The translations under genes were made by a program, and so were the position numbers. A stretch of DNA of 64,000 nucleotides from contig NZ_ACJM01000006.1 in the NCBI RefSeq assembly GCF_000174415.1, positions 124,001 to 188,000 of the forward strand, in the 5' to 3' direction. The stretch is from Dethiobacter alkaliphilus AHT 1 (lineage in GTDB: Bacteria > Bacillota > Dethiobacteria > Dethiobacterales > Dethiobacteraceae). This document shows positions 1 through 7,151 of the stretch, piece after piece (within the stretch, counting starts at the first letter, position 1; each line of letters begins with the position of its first letter). The notes beneath the pieces are model-generated. The model was given only the letters and a program-made list of their open reading frames with translations, was not told where the DNA came from and did not search any database.

Positions 1-60
1 CCAGAAAACGATACTCTTCTTTTTAGTTGTCTTTTCCTGTTCCACTACGTGTTCAGACAT
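1..60 (-). CDS. N-terminus of an unidentified protein, cut by the window edge
   Basis: Reading leftward from an ATG at 58-60, the first 20 codons are open to the window edge (MSEHVVEQEK then a Lys/Thr-rich stretch and IVFW). An AAAGGGG ribosome binding site lies about 6 bases upstream. The start is only 22 bases after the stop of the 12-heme cytochrome gene, so the two are probably co-transcribed. A charged, Lys-rich start leading into hydrophobic residues suggests a membrane or exported protein, perhaps another cytochrome-complex subunit. Too little is visible to name it. Confidence 0.6.
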   Translation of the reverse strand, partial: MSEHVVEQEKTTKKKSIVFW

Positions 61-82
61 TTTCTTGCCCCTTTCATGCCGG

Positions 83-1165
83 CTAATTTTCGCGATGACA
101 ACTTGTGCAGTTGTTCGCCGAATGGCACATATAACAAGATTGGGTCGGCCTGCTGGAGGCCGTTAAATCGGGATAATGTTTATTCTGAAAGCCCGGTGTG
201 TGCGGGCTGGGATGACATTGTCCGCAGCTGGACCGGGTCACTCTGATTTCTCCGGTATCGCGGTTATCGTGGCAGACCATACAGCCTTCCTGACCGCTGC
301 CACTGGTGGCGTAATCACCGTGGCGCACGGTCCAGCGTGTTTCGTGGCTGGGCGGGGTTTGGCGGTGACAGTCTACGCAGAAGGTGTTTTCCCGGGCGTA
401 GCGTTTGATGGAGGTATTTTCGTCCACCTCCATTAACCTTGTTCCGGCGTATCCATGGCAGATGTTGCAGCCTTCCAGGTCGTTTCTTACTGCGGCTCCG
501 TGGTTCCAGTTGAAGTCGGCAAACTGGTGGTAGCCGGGTAAGTTGAGGCCGGTGTGGCAGGCGGCGCACTCTACGGAGGCGCGGCGGCGGAAGTGGCACT
601 GCATGCAGTCGTCCATGGGTGCTGCTGTGTTTTCCCAGGCCATGGCGCGGGCGGCCCTTTCTTCGTCCCAGGTGCTGCCGGCGCGGGTTTCGCCGCGGCG
701 GGCGATGCCGCCGTGGGCCACCGACTTGTGGCAGGCTTCACAACTGACTCTGGAATCGTAGTGCAGTTGGTGGGGGATGTAGATATCTCCCATGGAGGAA
801 ACCTCGCGGTCGGTGTTGTGGCAGATAAGGCACTGGTCATCCTCTACCCTGGTGAAGAGGCGGATGGGATTCATGTAAGTATTGGTTGCCTCTCTGTAGG
901 CGTAGCGGGCCAGGTCTTGGAACAGTTCGATGGTGCCGTCCAGTCCCTCTTCCACGTGGCATTTGGCGCAGCCCGTGTTTTCGTGGGATGAGGCCTGCCA
1001 GGTGAGCTTCTGGGGCTGCATGGCGTGGCACTGGGTGCAGAAGGCGCCGGAGTTTTGATCGATATCTGTGTAGAAAACCAAGGTTGTGAGAAACAGCAGT
1101 AGAATGAAAGTGAAGAACTTGTATTTTCTTTTTCTTTTTACCCAGTAGGCGTTGTTATAGGACAT
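83..1165 (-). CDS. 12-heme c-type cytochrome with NapC/NrfH-like N-terminus
   Basis: The 360-residue product has a short basic N-terminus, one membrane segment (about residues 15-35) and twelve CXXCH motifs. The first two, FCTQCHAM and GCAKCHVEE with TWQASSH between them, match the start of the NapC/NrfH/NirT family, membrane-anchored cytochromes that oxidise menaquinol. The other ten hemes form a long extracytoplasmic domain. The ATG at 1163-1165 is chosen because GGGGAG lies 7 bases upstream; an in-frame ATG further upstream has no comparable site. It is a paralogue of the 3660-4775 product: same heme number, same order, similar spacing. I infer transfer of electrons from the quinone pool to further multiheme proteins; the quinol site cannot be proved from sequence. 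Confidence 0.9.
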   Translation of the reverse strand: MSYNNAYWVKRKRKYKFFTFILLLFLTTLVFYTDIDQNSGAFCTQCHAMQPQKLTWQASSHENTGCAKCHVEEGLDGTIELFQDLARYAYREATNTYMNPIRLFTRVEDDQCLICHNTDREVSSMGDIYIPHQLHYDSRVSCEACHKSVAHGGIARRGETRAGSTWDEERAARAMAWENTAAPMDDCMQCHFRRRASVECAACHTGLNLPGYHQFADFNWNHGAAVRNDLEGCNICHGYAGTRLMEVDENTSIKRYARENTFCVDCHRQTPPSHETRWTVRHGDYATSGSGQEGCMVCHDNRDTGEIRVTRSSCGQCHPSPHTPGFQNKHYPDLTASSRPTQSCYMCHSANNCTSCHREN

Positions 1166-1646
1166 ATGACATTCTCCCCTGATGAATGTACCACTTCTCC
1201 GTCTTGTCGAATATTCCTGCCACCTTGTACCCTTCTTCACAAAATTTTTATTGAGAGGATGCTATGTTTTAGAATTGGGGGTAAAAGCAACGCCGATAAA
1301 GAATGGTAATAATTTCAATTTCCATTATGAGACTTTGTCTAAATTGCGTCAAGAGGAAACGTGTCGATGAAGTATATTTAATTTTAATAACTAATATTAC
1401 TACTATTTTTAGGACCTCAGGACTAAGTTTCGACACATTTTGTAGGATATTTGTACTATTCGTGACAATTATAACTATTCGCCACTTGGGACAGAACTCC
1501 TGCTGAAAAGAAAGTATTTCTGAAATTTCATAATTGGCCAAAACCCTTTAGTTGCGGGGATTGTAGGCTCTTGGGACAATTGCCCTTTTTTGCAGGCTTG
1601 TACAATTGGTATGAGGTACATATGCCCTGGCACTGGTACATGTGTA
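1166..1646. other. 481-base A+T-rich intergenic region
   Basis: No credible gene is seen. The stretch separates the 17-heme gene from the second 12-heme gene and presumably holds the promoter of the latter. It contains the decamer TCGACACATT at 1430-1439, a near-match in inverted orientation at 1358-1367, and a near-palindrome GGGACAATTGCCC at 1573-1585. I could not pick a convincing sigma-A promoter or a rho-independent terminator. Confidence 0.5.
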
Positions 1647-2948
1647 CTATTGGATTCTGGTGTGACAGGCCATACACAGTTCGTTGGCAGGCATGATGCG
1701 CATGCGGGTGTACTCGGTGCCGTGGGGGCCGTGGCAGGAGCTGCAAAGTAAGGCGCGGCTGCGCAGATCGTCGGTGTAGATCTCCCCTACGGGGTGGTTG
1801 GAACCACTGTGCTCCAGGCCGGGGTGACACTGGGCGCATACTTCCAGCTCGGGACCTAAAAGGAGCGCGTCGTACATGGCGCCGTGGATTTCATGGCAAT
1901 CGCCGCAGCGCAGCAGGCCATGGCCTGAATCGAAGTAATATTGGCTGATGGGTCCGTGGCAGTACAGGCAGAGGTTCTCCTCCCCTTCCAGGGGAAAACG
2001 GCTGAGGAAGATTTCGTAGGAGGAATGATGTTCGTGGCAGGCGCCGCAGGATTTATCCTCATCTTCAAAAACTGTGGAGTGGGGTGAGTCGAACCAGCCT
2101 ATTTTTTTGATGCGGTCGTGACACATAAAGCAGAATTCCTCTTCCTGTTCGTGGGGTAGTAACATATCGCCTACGGAGCTGTGGGGCTCATGGCAGGCGG
2201 TGCATTGGCCTTCGCCGTAGGGGCCGTGGGTGATGGGTCGGTTTAGTTCGTTGGGGCGGTCAAAGTGGCAGGAATAGCAGAGACGGGTTTGGTCCTGGCG
2301 GATTAAGCCATCCCAGGCTGAGGCGTGGGGTAAGTGGCAGTCCATGCAGAGGTCCCTTTCGAAGGGCATGTGCTGGAATGCTCTGTTCCATTCGTCCTCC
2401 ATGCGGTGGCAAGAAGCGCAAAGCTTGGCTAAGGGTTGGCGCAGGAGGTCCGGTTCACGGGTCATGTGGGCTTCGTGGCAGGACAGGCACTGGTTGAGTT
2501 CGTAAGGCATGTGGCCTACCGGGTCTTCGAATTTAAGCATGTCGTCGCGGTGACAGGACAGGCATAGTTTGTCTAAGGGTACCGTTAGTTGGGATGCCTC
2601 GAAGAGTCGGTGGGGTTGGTGACAGGATGTGCATTGTTTTTTTTCGACGGGTTCGTGGACAAAGTAGCCCGGCTTAGCTCTGTATTCGTAGTGGCAGATG
2701 AGGCAGGAATCGATGCTGGGGAGATAGGGTTTGCCAAAATGGGTATGGGGGTTGTGGCACTGGAGGCAGGAATCGTCGGTGAAGTCGATGTCGGCGTGGG
2801 CGGGAATGTCCCGTTTGTCCCAGTGGCAGGTGACGCAGAGTCCCCGGGAGCCCTGGGGTGGCAGTTGGGGTAATAGCCTGAAGGGGAGTAGGATGAAAAG
2901 CAGTATGAGAATCAGTAAGGCCAGGCTTAGACTGATTAACTTGCTCAT
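1647..2948 (-). CDS. 17-heme c-type cytochrome (doubled-CXXCH type)
   Basis: The 433-residue protein has an uncleaved-looking signal anchor (about residues 4-27) followed by seventeen CXXCH motifs spread evenly to the C-terminus. Most motifs alternate in the doubled-CXXCH pattern, CLSCH ... CxxCHxxH, seen in DmsE/MtrA-like and other long multiheme conduits. There is no catalytic-looking domain between hemes, so the likely role is long-range electron conduction outside the membrane. The ATG is preceded by AAGGGGGG. It follows a TPR gene and the 12-heme gene in the same unit. A wall-spanning conduit is my inference from the elongated heme chain and single anchor. Confidence 0.9.
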   Translation of the reverse strand: MSKLISLSLALLILILLFILLPFRLLPQLPPQGSRGLCVTCHWDKRDIPAHADIDFTDDSCLQCHNPHTHFGKPYLPSIDSCLICHYEYRAKPGYFVHEPVEKKQCTSCHQPHRLFEASQLTVPLDKLCLSCHRDDMLKFEDPVGHMPYELNQCLSCHEAHMTREPDLLRQPLAKLCASCHRMEDEWNRAFQHMPFERDLCMDCHLPHASAWDGLIRQDQTRLCYSCHFDRPNELNRPITHGPYGEGQCTACHEPHSSVGDMLLPHEQEEEFCFMCHDRIKKIGWFDSPHSTVFEDEDKSCGACHEHHSSYEIFLSRFPLEGEENLCLYCHGPISQYYFDSGHGLLRCGDCHEIHGAMYDALLLGPELEVCAQCHPGLEHSGSNHPVGEIYTDDLRSRALLCSSCHGPHGTEYTRMRIMPANELCMACHTRIQ

Positions 2949-2972
2949 CCCTTTGCCCCCCTTGTTTGCTGT

Positions 2973-3635
2973 TTAGCGAAGGTTACTTAGTGCTTCCTGG
3001 GCTTCTTCGTTGGTGTGGTCCAGCTGTAGGATTTTTTGCCACTGTTCTCTGGCGTTTTGGGTTTCTTCCATGGCGGTGTAGGTACGGGCCAGGAAGGTGC
3101 GGGCCCGGATCTCCAGTGGCCTTTCCAGGTCGCGGTTGCGCAGGAGGCGCTGTAGTTCATCTACTGCTTCCTCGTACTTTTCCTGCTCATGGTAAATGCC
3201 GCCTAACATTAGGCGGGCGCCGTGAAAGTTTCTTTGTTGGCGCAGGGCCTCAATTAGTTGGGACTCTGCGGCGGGTAAGTCCTTGCGGCGGTTGTAGATG
3301 ACCGCCAGGTTGTAGTATGGTGCAGCTTTTGCTGGGTTTAGTTCGATGGTTTGTTGGTAGTGTTCCATGGCTTCATCTTCGCGGCCCATGGCTTCCAGGC
3401 TTTGGGCCAGCATGTAGTGGGTGGTGGCATCGTTGGGCCGGATTTCCGAGGCGTCCTGAAAGCGCAGGAAGGCTTGGTCGATTTGGCCTTCACTGTAGGC
3501 ACGGATGCCGTGCTGTAGAAGAGCGTCGAAATTGGCTAATGGGAGAAAGAGCCTGGAACCGATGTTCCAGGCGCTTCCCAGGAGTAAGACTATGAGGATT
3601 GGAATGATGATTTTAATCAGGGGCGGTTTGGCCAT
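2973..3635 (-). CDS. Membrane-anchored TPR protein
   Basis: The 220-residue protein has one N-terminal membrane helix (about residues 6-24) and then about four tetratricopeptide repeats, for example the stretch with AMEHYQQTIELNPAKAAPYY. TPR domains bind peptides or partner proteins. In cytochrome clusters similar anchored TPR proteins (CcmI/NrfG type) hold apocytochromes for heme attachment, and this is the best guess here. It sits between two multiheme genes with 24-base gaps. AAGGAG lies upstream of the ATG. A related TPR gene at 8142-8813 has the same position relative to the other cytochrome unit. Confidence 0.85.
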   Translation of the reverse strand: MAKPPLIKIIIPILIVLLLGSAWNIGSRLFLPLANFDALLQHGIRAYSEGQIDQAFLRFQDASEIRPNDATTHYMLAQSLEAMGREDEAMEHYQQTIELNPAKAAPYYNLAVIYNRRKDLPAAESQLIEALRQQRNFHGARLMLGGIYHEQEKYEEAVDELQRLLRNRDLERPLEIRARTFLARTYTAMEETQNAREQWQKILQLDHTNEEAQEALSNLR

Positions 3636-3659
3636 TTGCAGGCTCTCCTTCGCCTTAGT

Positions 3660-4775
3660 TTACCAACCTACGTTCTCTTCGGTGTGGCAGTCGAAGCAGG
3701 AAGTGGCGCCGTGGCAGTCAAAGCAGCCAAAGGAACCTTGCTCCCGGACTACGTCTAGGTGATCCCAGTACCAGCGGGGATCGTCGTGGCCGTCGGGTAC
3801 CATGTCGTGGCACTGGCCGCAGGTGATAACGTCGGCCTGGCGTACGCCTTCTTCTGGCTCGTTCCAGTCGTGGCAGACCATACAGCCGGACTGGTCTTCC
3901 AGGGCGGGAATCTTGTGGCCCACGGAGAAGTAGGCGTCGTGGGTAACGGGGCGCTGGCCTTCGTGGCAGTCCACACAGAACTTGGCGTTTCTGGTCATGG
4001 CGGCAATGTTGTGGCCGGGTACTTCCCGTACCTTGCCGAAGCCGGTATGGCAACGCATGCAATCGTCAATATCTTCACGGACTTCGTCGCCGTGGTTGTA
4101 GCCAAAGTCGGAACGATAGTGGTCGTCGGGGATGCCGATATCTGTATGGCAGATTTCACAGTTATAGGTGACCCGTTCGCCGTCGTGACATTCCAGACAG
4201 CTGGTCTTGGTCAAAGAGAAGTCGCGGTACTCTGTTTCCTGGAACTGAGCAATTACTTCTGTGGTGGGTTCAAAGGTTTCTTTAATGCTTAAGCCGGCGT
4301 GACCCACTTCATAGTGGCAGTCTACACAGCTGGTGCCGTAGCCCAAGTGCTCGGCATGCCAGTCGCCGCCGCGAAGATCAAGGCCCGGGGTGATCTGACG
4401 GTTAGTGGAGTGACAGGACAGGCAGGTTTCATCACTGATTTCGCGGTTGCCTTCGATGGGCAATGCTACATCGGAGGTACGGTAGGTAATCCATTCGCTG
4501 ATGCGCTGTGCCTGTACCTGGACAAAACCGGTGCCCGGCTCAACGTGACAGTTGTCGCAGCTGACGTTGGCGTGGGGTGAATTCTGCCAGGTGTAGTAAT
4601 AGGGTTCCATAACGTGGCAGCTGGCACAGGAATCCGGATTAGTGGAATCGGTGGCTGCAACGCCTAATAAGAAAACCAGAAGAACAATAATCAGGCCACC
4701 AAGAACGTAGAACATTTTCTTGTTACCGTGGGATTCGTCATGTGAATCGCCTTTACGGAAACTAAGCTTACCCAA
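3660..4775 (-). CDS. 12-heme c-type cytochrome, NapC/NrfH-like quinol dehydrogenase candidate
   Basis: The start is assigned to a TTG at 4773-4775 because GGGGGAGGT stands 7 bases upstream; no ATG nearby has such a site. The 371-residue product has a membrane helix (about residues 21-40) and twelve CXXCH motifs. The first pair (SCASCHVMEPYYYTW, then SCDNCHVEPG) is the NapC/NrfH signature, which suggests menaquinol oxidation at the membrane face. The last two hemes lie close together near the C-terminus (CFDCH repeated). It leads a unit with a TPR protein and a 17-heme cytochrome and has its own promoter at 4933-4961. It is a paralogue of the 83-1165 product. Confidence 0.9.
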   Translation of the reverse strand: MGKLSFRKGDSHDESHGNKKMFYVLGGLIIVLLVFLLGVAATDSTNPDSCASCHVMEPYYYTWQNSPHANVSCDNCHVEPGTGFVQVQAQRISEWITYRTSDVALPIEGNREISDETCLSCHSTNRQITPGLDLRGGDWHAEHLGYGTSCVDCHYEVGHAGLSIKETFEPTTEVIAQFQETEYRDFSLTKTSCLECHDGERVTYNCEICHTDIGIPDDHYRSDFGYNHGDEVREDIDDCMRCHTGFGKVREVPGHNIAAMTRNAKFCVDCHEGQRPVTHDAYFSVGHKIPALEDQSGCMVCHDWNEPEEGVRQADVITCGQCHDMVPDGHDDPRWYWDHLDVVREQGSFGCFDCHGATSCFDCHTEENVGW

Positions 4776-4932
4776 TGAAATGACCTCCCCCTGCCATGAT
4801 GTGAAATATGGCACTTTTCTAGTTAAAAAAATAATGCATAATTGCTCTGTGGGACTTTTGAAATCCCAATGCGGGACGTTTACACTAATTCTTATTCTGG
4901 TTAGTAATTAAAATTCCTGCTACGCCCGACAA

Positions 4933-4961
4933 ATTTTAGTCACAAAGTTGTAACAAATCAA
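4933..4961 (-). promoter_or_regulatory. Sigma-A-like promoter of the 12-heme/17-heme unit
   Basis: On the minus strand, TTGATT (4956-4961) and TAAAAT (4933-4938) are separated by exactly 17 bases. Transcripts would have a leader of about 150 bases before the TTG start at 4775. The spacer contains TTGTTACAA followed by TTTGTGAC, a possible regulator site overlapping the promoter. Confidence 0.6.
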
Positions 4962-5155
4962 GCCCAAAACAGACAATTTTTGCCCCTAATTAGGTCATAT
5001 GCACTAGACTGTTGCTGAAAATACAGGGGTTTTGCCGTTCTTTAATTTTTGTATCGACACATTCATACACGTTATAAGAATTAGAAAGTTAGAATTATAC
5101 CAGTTTATTGTTGTTGTCACTGGCATTCTCACAAATTAAGGACTCAATATAAAAT

Positions 5156-5190
5156 AAAGAAGCCGCCCTTTTTGCAAAGGCGGCTTCTTT
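5156..5190 (-). terminator. Rho-independent terminator after the monoheme gene
   Basis: A 12-bp perfect stem AAAGAAGCCGCC / GGCGGCTTCTTT closes an 11-base loop just downstream of the stop at 5204. The A/T-rich ends give T runs in both directions, so it could also work on the plus strand. Confidence 0.85.
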
Positions 5191-5203
5191 GTTTCACATA
5201 TGA

Positions 5204-5740
5204 TTACTCTTCTGTGCCGTTGTCGGGGTCGTCACCGTTGGCGGTATCTCCGTCGTCGGGTTCTTCACCGTTGGCGGTGTCTCCGTCGCCGGGTTCTTCA
5301 CCGTTGGCGGTGTCTCCGTCGCCGGGCTCTTCACCGTTGTCGGTGTCTCCGTCGTCGGGTTCTTCACCGTTGGCGGTGTCTCCGTCGCCGGGCTCTTCAC
5401 CGTTGGCGGTGTCTCCGTCGCCGGGCTCTTCACCGTTGGCGGTGTCTCCGTTGTCGGGTTCGTCAACGTTACTGGTGCTTACATCACCGTTATCGGCAGG
5501 TGGAACATATCCTTCTACATAGAGGTTCTCGGTTATACCCTGGTGGAAAGTGTGGCATTCGAAGCAGGTCAGGCCCAGAGCGTGCTCGGGATTTGTGGGA
5601 TCAAAATCCAGTAGGCTGCACTCTTTTGCCAAATCCTCATCTCCTTCAGCCATTACCACCGGGACGGCCACAACGATTAGCAAAATGACGGCTGTGAGTA
5701 AACAGATTAGATTGAACTTCTTTTTTGTTGTTTTTGGCAT
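5204..5740 (-). CDS. Secreted monoheme protein with acidic tandem-repeat tail
   Basis: The 178-residue precursor has a signal peptide (residues 1-31, cleavage after VMA) and a single heme motif, CFECHTFHQG at residues 59-68. From about residue 97 to the end it is low-complexity and very acidic, built of seven 11-residue units of the type DTANGEEPGDG. The heme motif with a histidine three residues after CXXCH closely resembles heme 1 of its upstream neighbour (CFRCHSTHQG). No family is recognised. AAAGGGGG precedes the ATG. It is the last gene of the propeller/21-heme/hexaheme unit. I infer a partner of the hexaheme protein, such as a filament cap or surface adaptor; this is a hypothesis. A further cysteine at residue 41 is not part of a heme motif. 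Confidence 0.85.
   Translation of the reverse strand: MPKTTKKKFNLICLLTAVILLIVVAVPVVMAEGDEDLAKECSLLDFDPTNPEHALGLTCFECHTFHQGITENLYVEGYVPPADNGDVSTSNVDEPDNGDTANGEEPGDGDTANGEEPGDGDTANGEEPDDGDTDNGEEPGDGDTANGEEPGDGDTANGEEPDDGDTANGDDPDNGTEE
5216..5446 (-). repeat. 33-bp coding tandem repeat, about 7 copies
   Basis: Seven in-frame 33-bp units encode DTANGEEPGDG with small changes (GDG, DDG or DNG endings; one DTDNG). The units differ by only a few bases, so copy number may vary between strains. The array encodes the acidic tail of the monoheme protein. Confidence 0.9.
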
Positions 5741-5777
5741 CTAAAGCCCCCTTTCAAGGGGTATACCCAAATTACTT

Positions 5778-7130
5778 TTAATAGAATCTCTGGTCATAGG
5801 GACGGAAGTCGCTGTCCCAAACGAACTCGTTGCCGTGGCTGCTGTAGTGGCAGGCAATGCAGACCGAACCACCGATATGGCGCTTGTTGGCAGGGGTTCT
5901 GTCGCTGAAGTTATCACCAACAATTTGCTTGTTGGAATCCATCATCAGGTCGCCTCGGGTACCATGAGCAAAGTGGCAGGACAGGCAGTTGCTGTTGCCG
6001 TCTTCGGAGTACGGTGTGGCGTAGCTGTTGCTCCAACGACGATAAACGTTATGGCCGTGGTATTCCTGGCCATCGATTTCGTAAGTGTCTTCGGTTCTGT
6101 TACTGATATCGTAGTAACCATGGCAGGAACCGCACCAGCGGTTAACGTTACTGGTGTACATTCTAACGTCTCTTGTTACTTCTGCACCGTCTTCGTCGTA
6201 GTAGGTACCTTCAAAGTCGCCGGTAACCTGTACGATGATGGGCAGGAAAACAGCTGCGTTAATGGTTTCGCCCAGGTCTTCAGCAATTCTGATTTCACCG
6301 TCAATGGCATTAACTTCAAAGTTGGTGCTCCAGGAATTACCGTCGATAACTCTCTGGAATAACCAACCGTCGTTTTGCTGGATGGCCACAGGGTACAGAG
6401 CGTAGCGGCGGAGTCTCTGGAAGTAAGCACGCAACCAGGGAGCCTCATCTGCTTCTGCTTTGTAGAGGTAGTTGCCTTCTGTTCCGGTTCTTGTTAATTC
6501 AACAAGGGTAACTTGGTCACCAGCTTCTAAGATGGCGTCCATTCTATCATCCCAGGACGGGTTATCCCCGCCTTCGGGATAGAACTTTCCATCGATGGTC
6601 TGGTTGGGGTTGAGGCGCATGTAAGCGTGTGCTCTGTTGCCGCTATCACTGCTGAAGGTGCCGTGGGGCTGGTGGCAGGATGCGCAGCTAAATTCTGGCT
6701 TGTGGGTTTCGCCGCCTTTGTTGCCGGGGGCGACGGCCACAGGGGTAATCAGATCTTCTGCAAGATCCACGGAGTGGGCTGAAAAGTTTGCCACATCTTG
6801 GCCATTAATCATGGCATCCAGGTCAAAAAGACCGCTGTGCATCATGTTGCTACCGCCTGTAACAGAGCGGGCGCCTGTACCGTCATGGCAGGCTACGCAG
6901 ACTGTACTTACGGAAATATAACCGTATCTGTCTTGGACATCTACAATACCTCTGCCAAAGGTAGCGGGGACGATTGAAGTCATCAAAACTTCGCCCACAC
7001 CCTGGTGAGTAGAGTGACAACGGAAGCAGGTGGTACCCTGCTCATCGGGATAGTGAAATGCTAGTGCTGAGCCTGCAAAGAGTACCAGCAATAGGGTGGC
7101 AAGAGCGCAAATTAAAAGCACTTTTCTCAT
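5778..7130 (-). CDS. OmcS-like secreted hexaheme c-type cytochrome
   Basis: The 450-residue precursor has a cleavable signal peptide (residues 1-24, cut before FHYP) and no anchor, so it is released outside the membrane. It has six CXXCH motifs: CFRCHSTHQG, CVACHDG, CASCHQPHG, CGSCHGYYD, CLSCHFAHG and CIACHYSSHG. Length, heme number, heme order, the mature FH start, CXXCHxxH at heme 1, CHxPHG at heme 3, WCxxCH at heme 4 and NCLSCHxAH at heme 5 all match my recollection of Geobacter OmcS, the subunit of micrometre-long cytochrome filaments. In OmcS the histidine three residues after the heme-1 motif ligates heme 5 of the next subunit; here His42 (mature His18) is in that place. AAAGGAGATGA precedes the ATG. 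Neighbours are an NHL propeller upstream and the monoheme protein downstream. Filament formation is inferred. Confidence 0.85.
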   Translation of the reverse strand: MRKVLLICALATLLLVLFAGSALAFHYPDEQGTTCFRCHSTHQGVGEVLMTSIVPATFGRGIVDVQDRYGYISVSTVCVACHDGTGARSVTGGSNMMHSGLFDLDAMINGQDVANFSAHSVDLAEDLITPVAVAPGNKGGETHKPEFSCASCHQPHGTFSSDSGNRAHAYMRLNPNQTIDGKFYPEGGDNPSWDDRMDAILEAGDQVTLVELTRTGTEGNYLYKAEADEAPWLRAYFQRLRRYALYPVAIQQNDGWLFQRVIDGNSWSTNFEVNAIDGEIRIAEDLGETINAAVFLPIIVQVTGDFEGTYYDEDGAEVTRDVRMYTSNVNRWCGSCHGYYDISNRTEDTYEIDGQEYHGHNVYRRWSNSYATPYSEDGNSNCLSCHFAHGTRGDLMMDSNKQIVGDNFSDRTPANKRHIGGSVCIACHYSSHGNEFVWDSDFRPYDQRFY

Positions 7131-7151
7131 TTAGGTTCTCATCTCCTTTAA

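Larger units (their letters stand above)
4776..5203. other. 428-base intergenic region with promoter, palindrome and terminator
   Basis: No gene is seen. Reading leftward, it contains the terminator of the monoheme gene (5156-5190), a decamer TCGACACATT (5054-5063) also present at 1430-1439, a sigma-A-like promoter (4933-4961) and an imperfect palindrome GGGACTTTTGAAATCCC (4850-4866) between the promoter and the cytochrome start. The palindrome could be an operator or an mRNA hairpin. Confidence 0.5.

Noticed and set aside
1166-1646. Open frames 1269-1541 and 1303-1506 in the A/T-rich gap
   Set aside because: No ribosome binding sites, A/T-driven composition and overlap on opposite strands; nothing suggests protein.
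3759-4580. Plus-strand open frames opposite the 12-heme cytochrome
   Set aside because: Repeated CXXCH codons leave few stops on the opposite strand; the predicted proteins are hydrophobic noise with no start signals.
5216-5446. 33-bp repeats considered as a CRISPR array
   Set aside because: The units are contiguous without spacers, in frame, and encode the acidic tail of a secreted protein.
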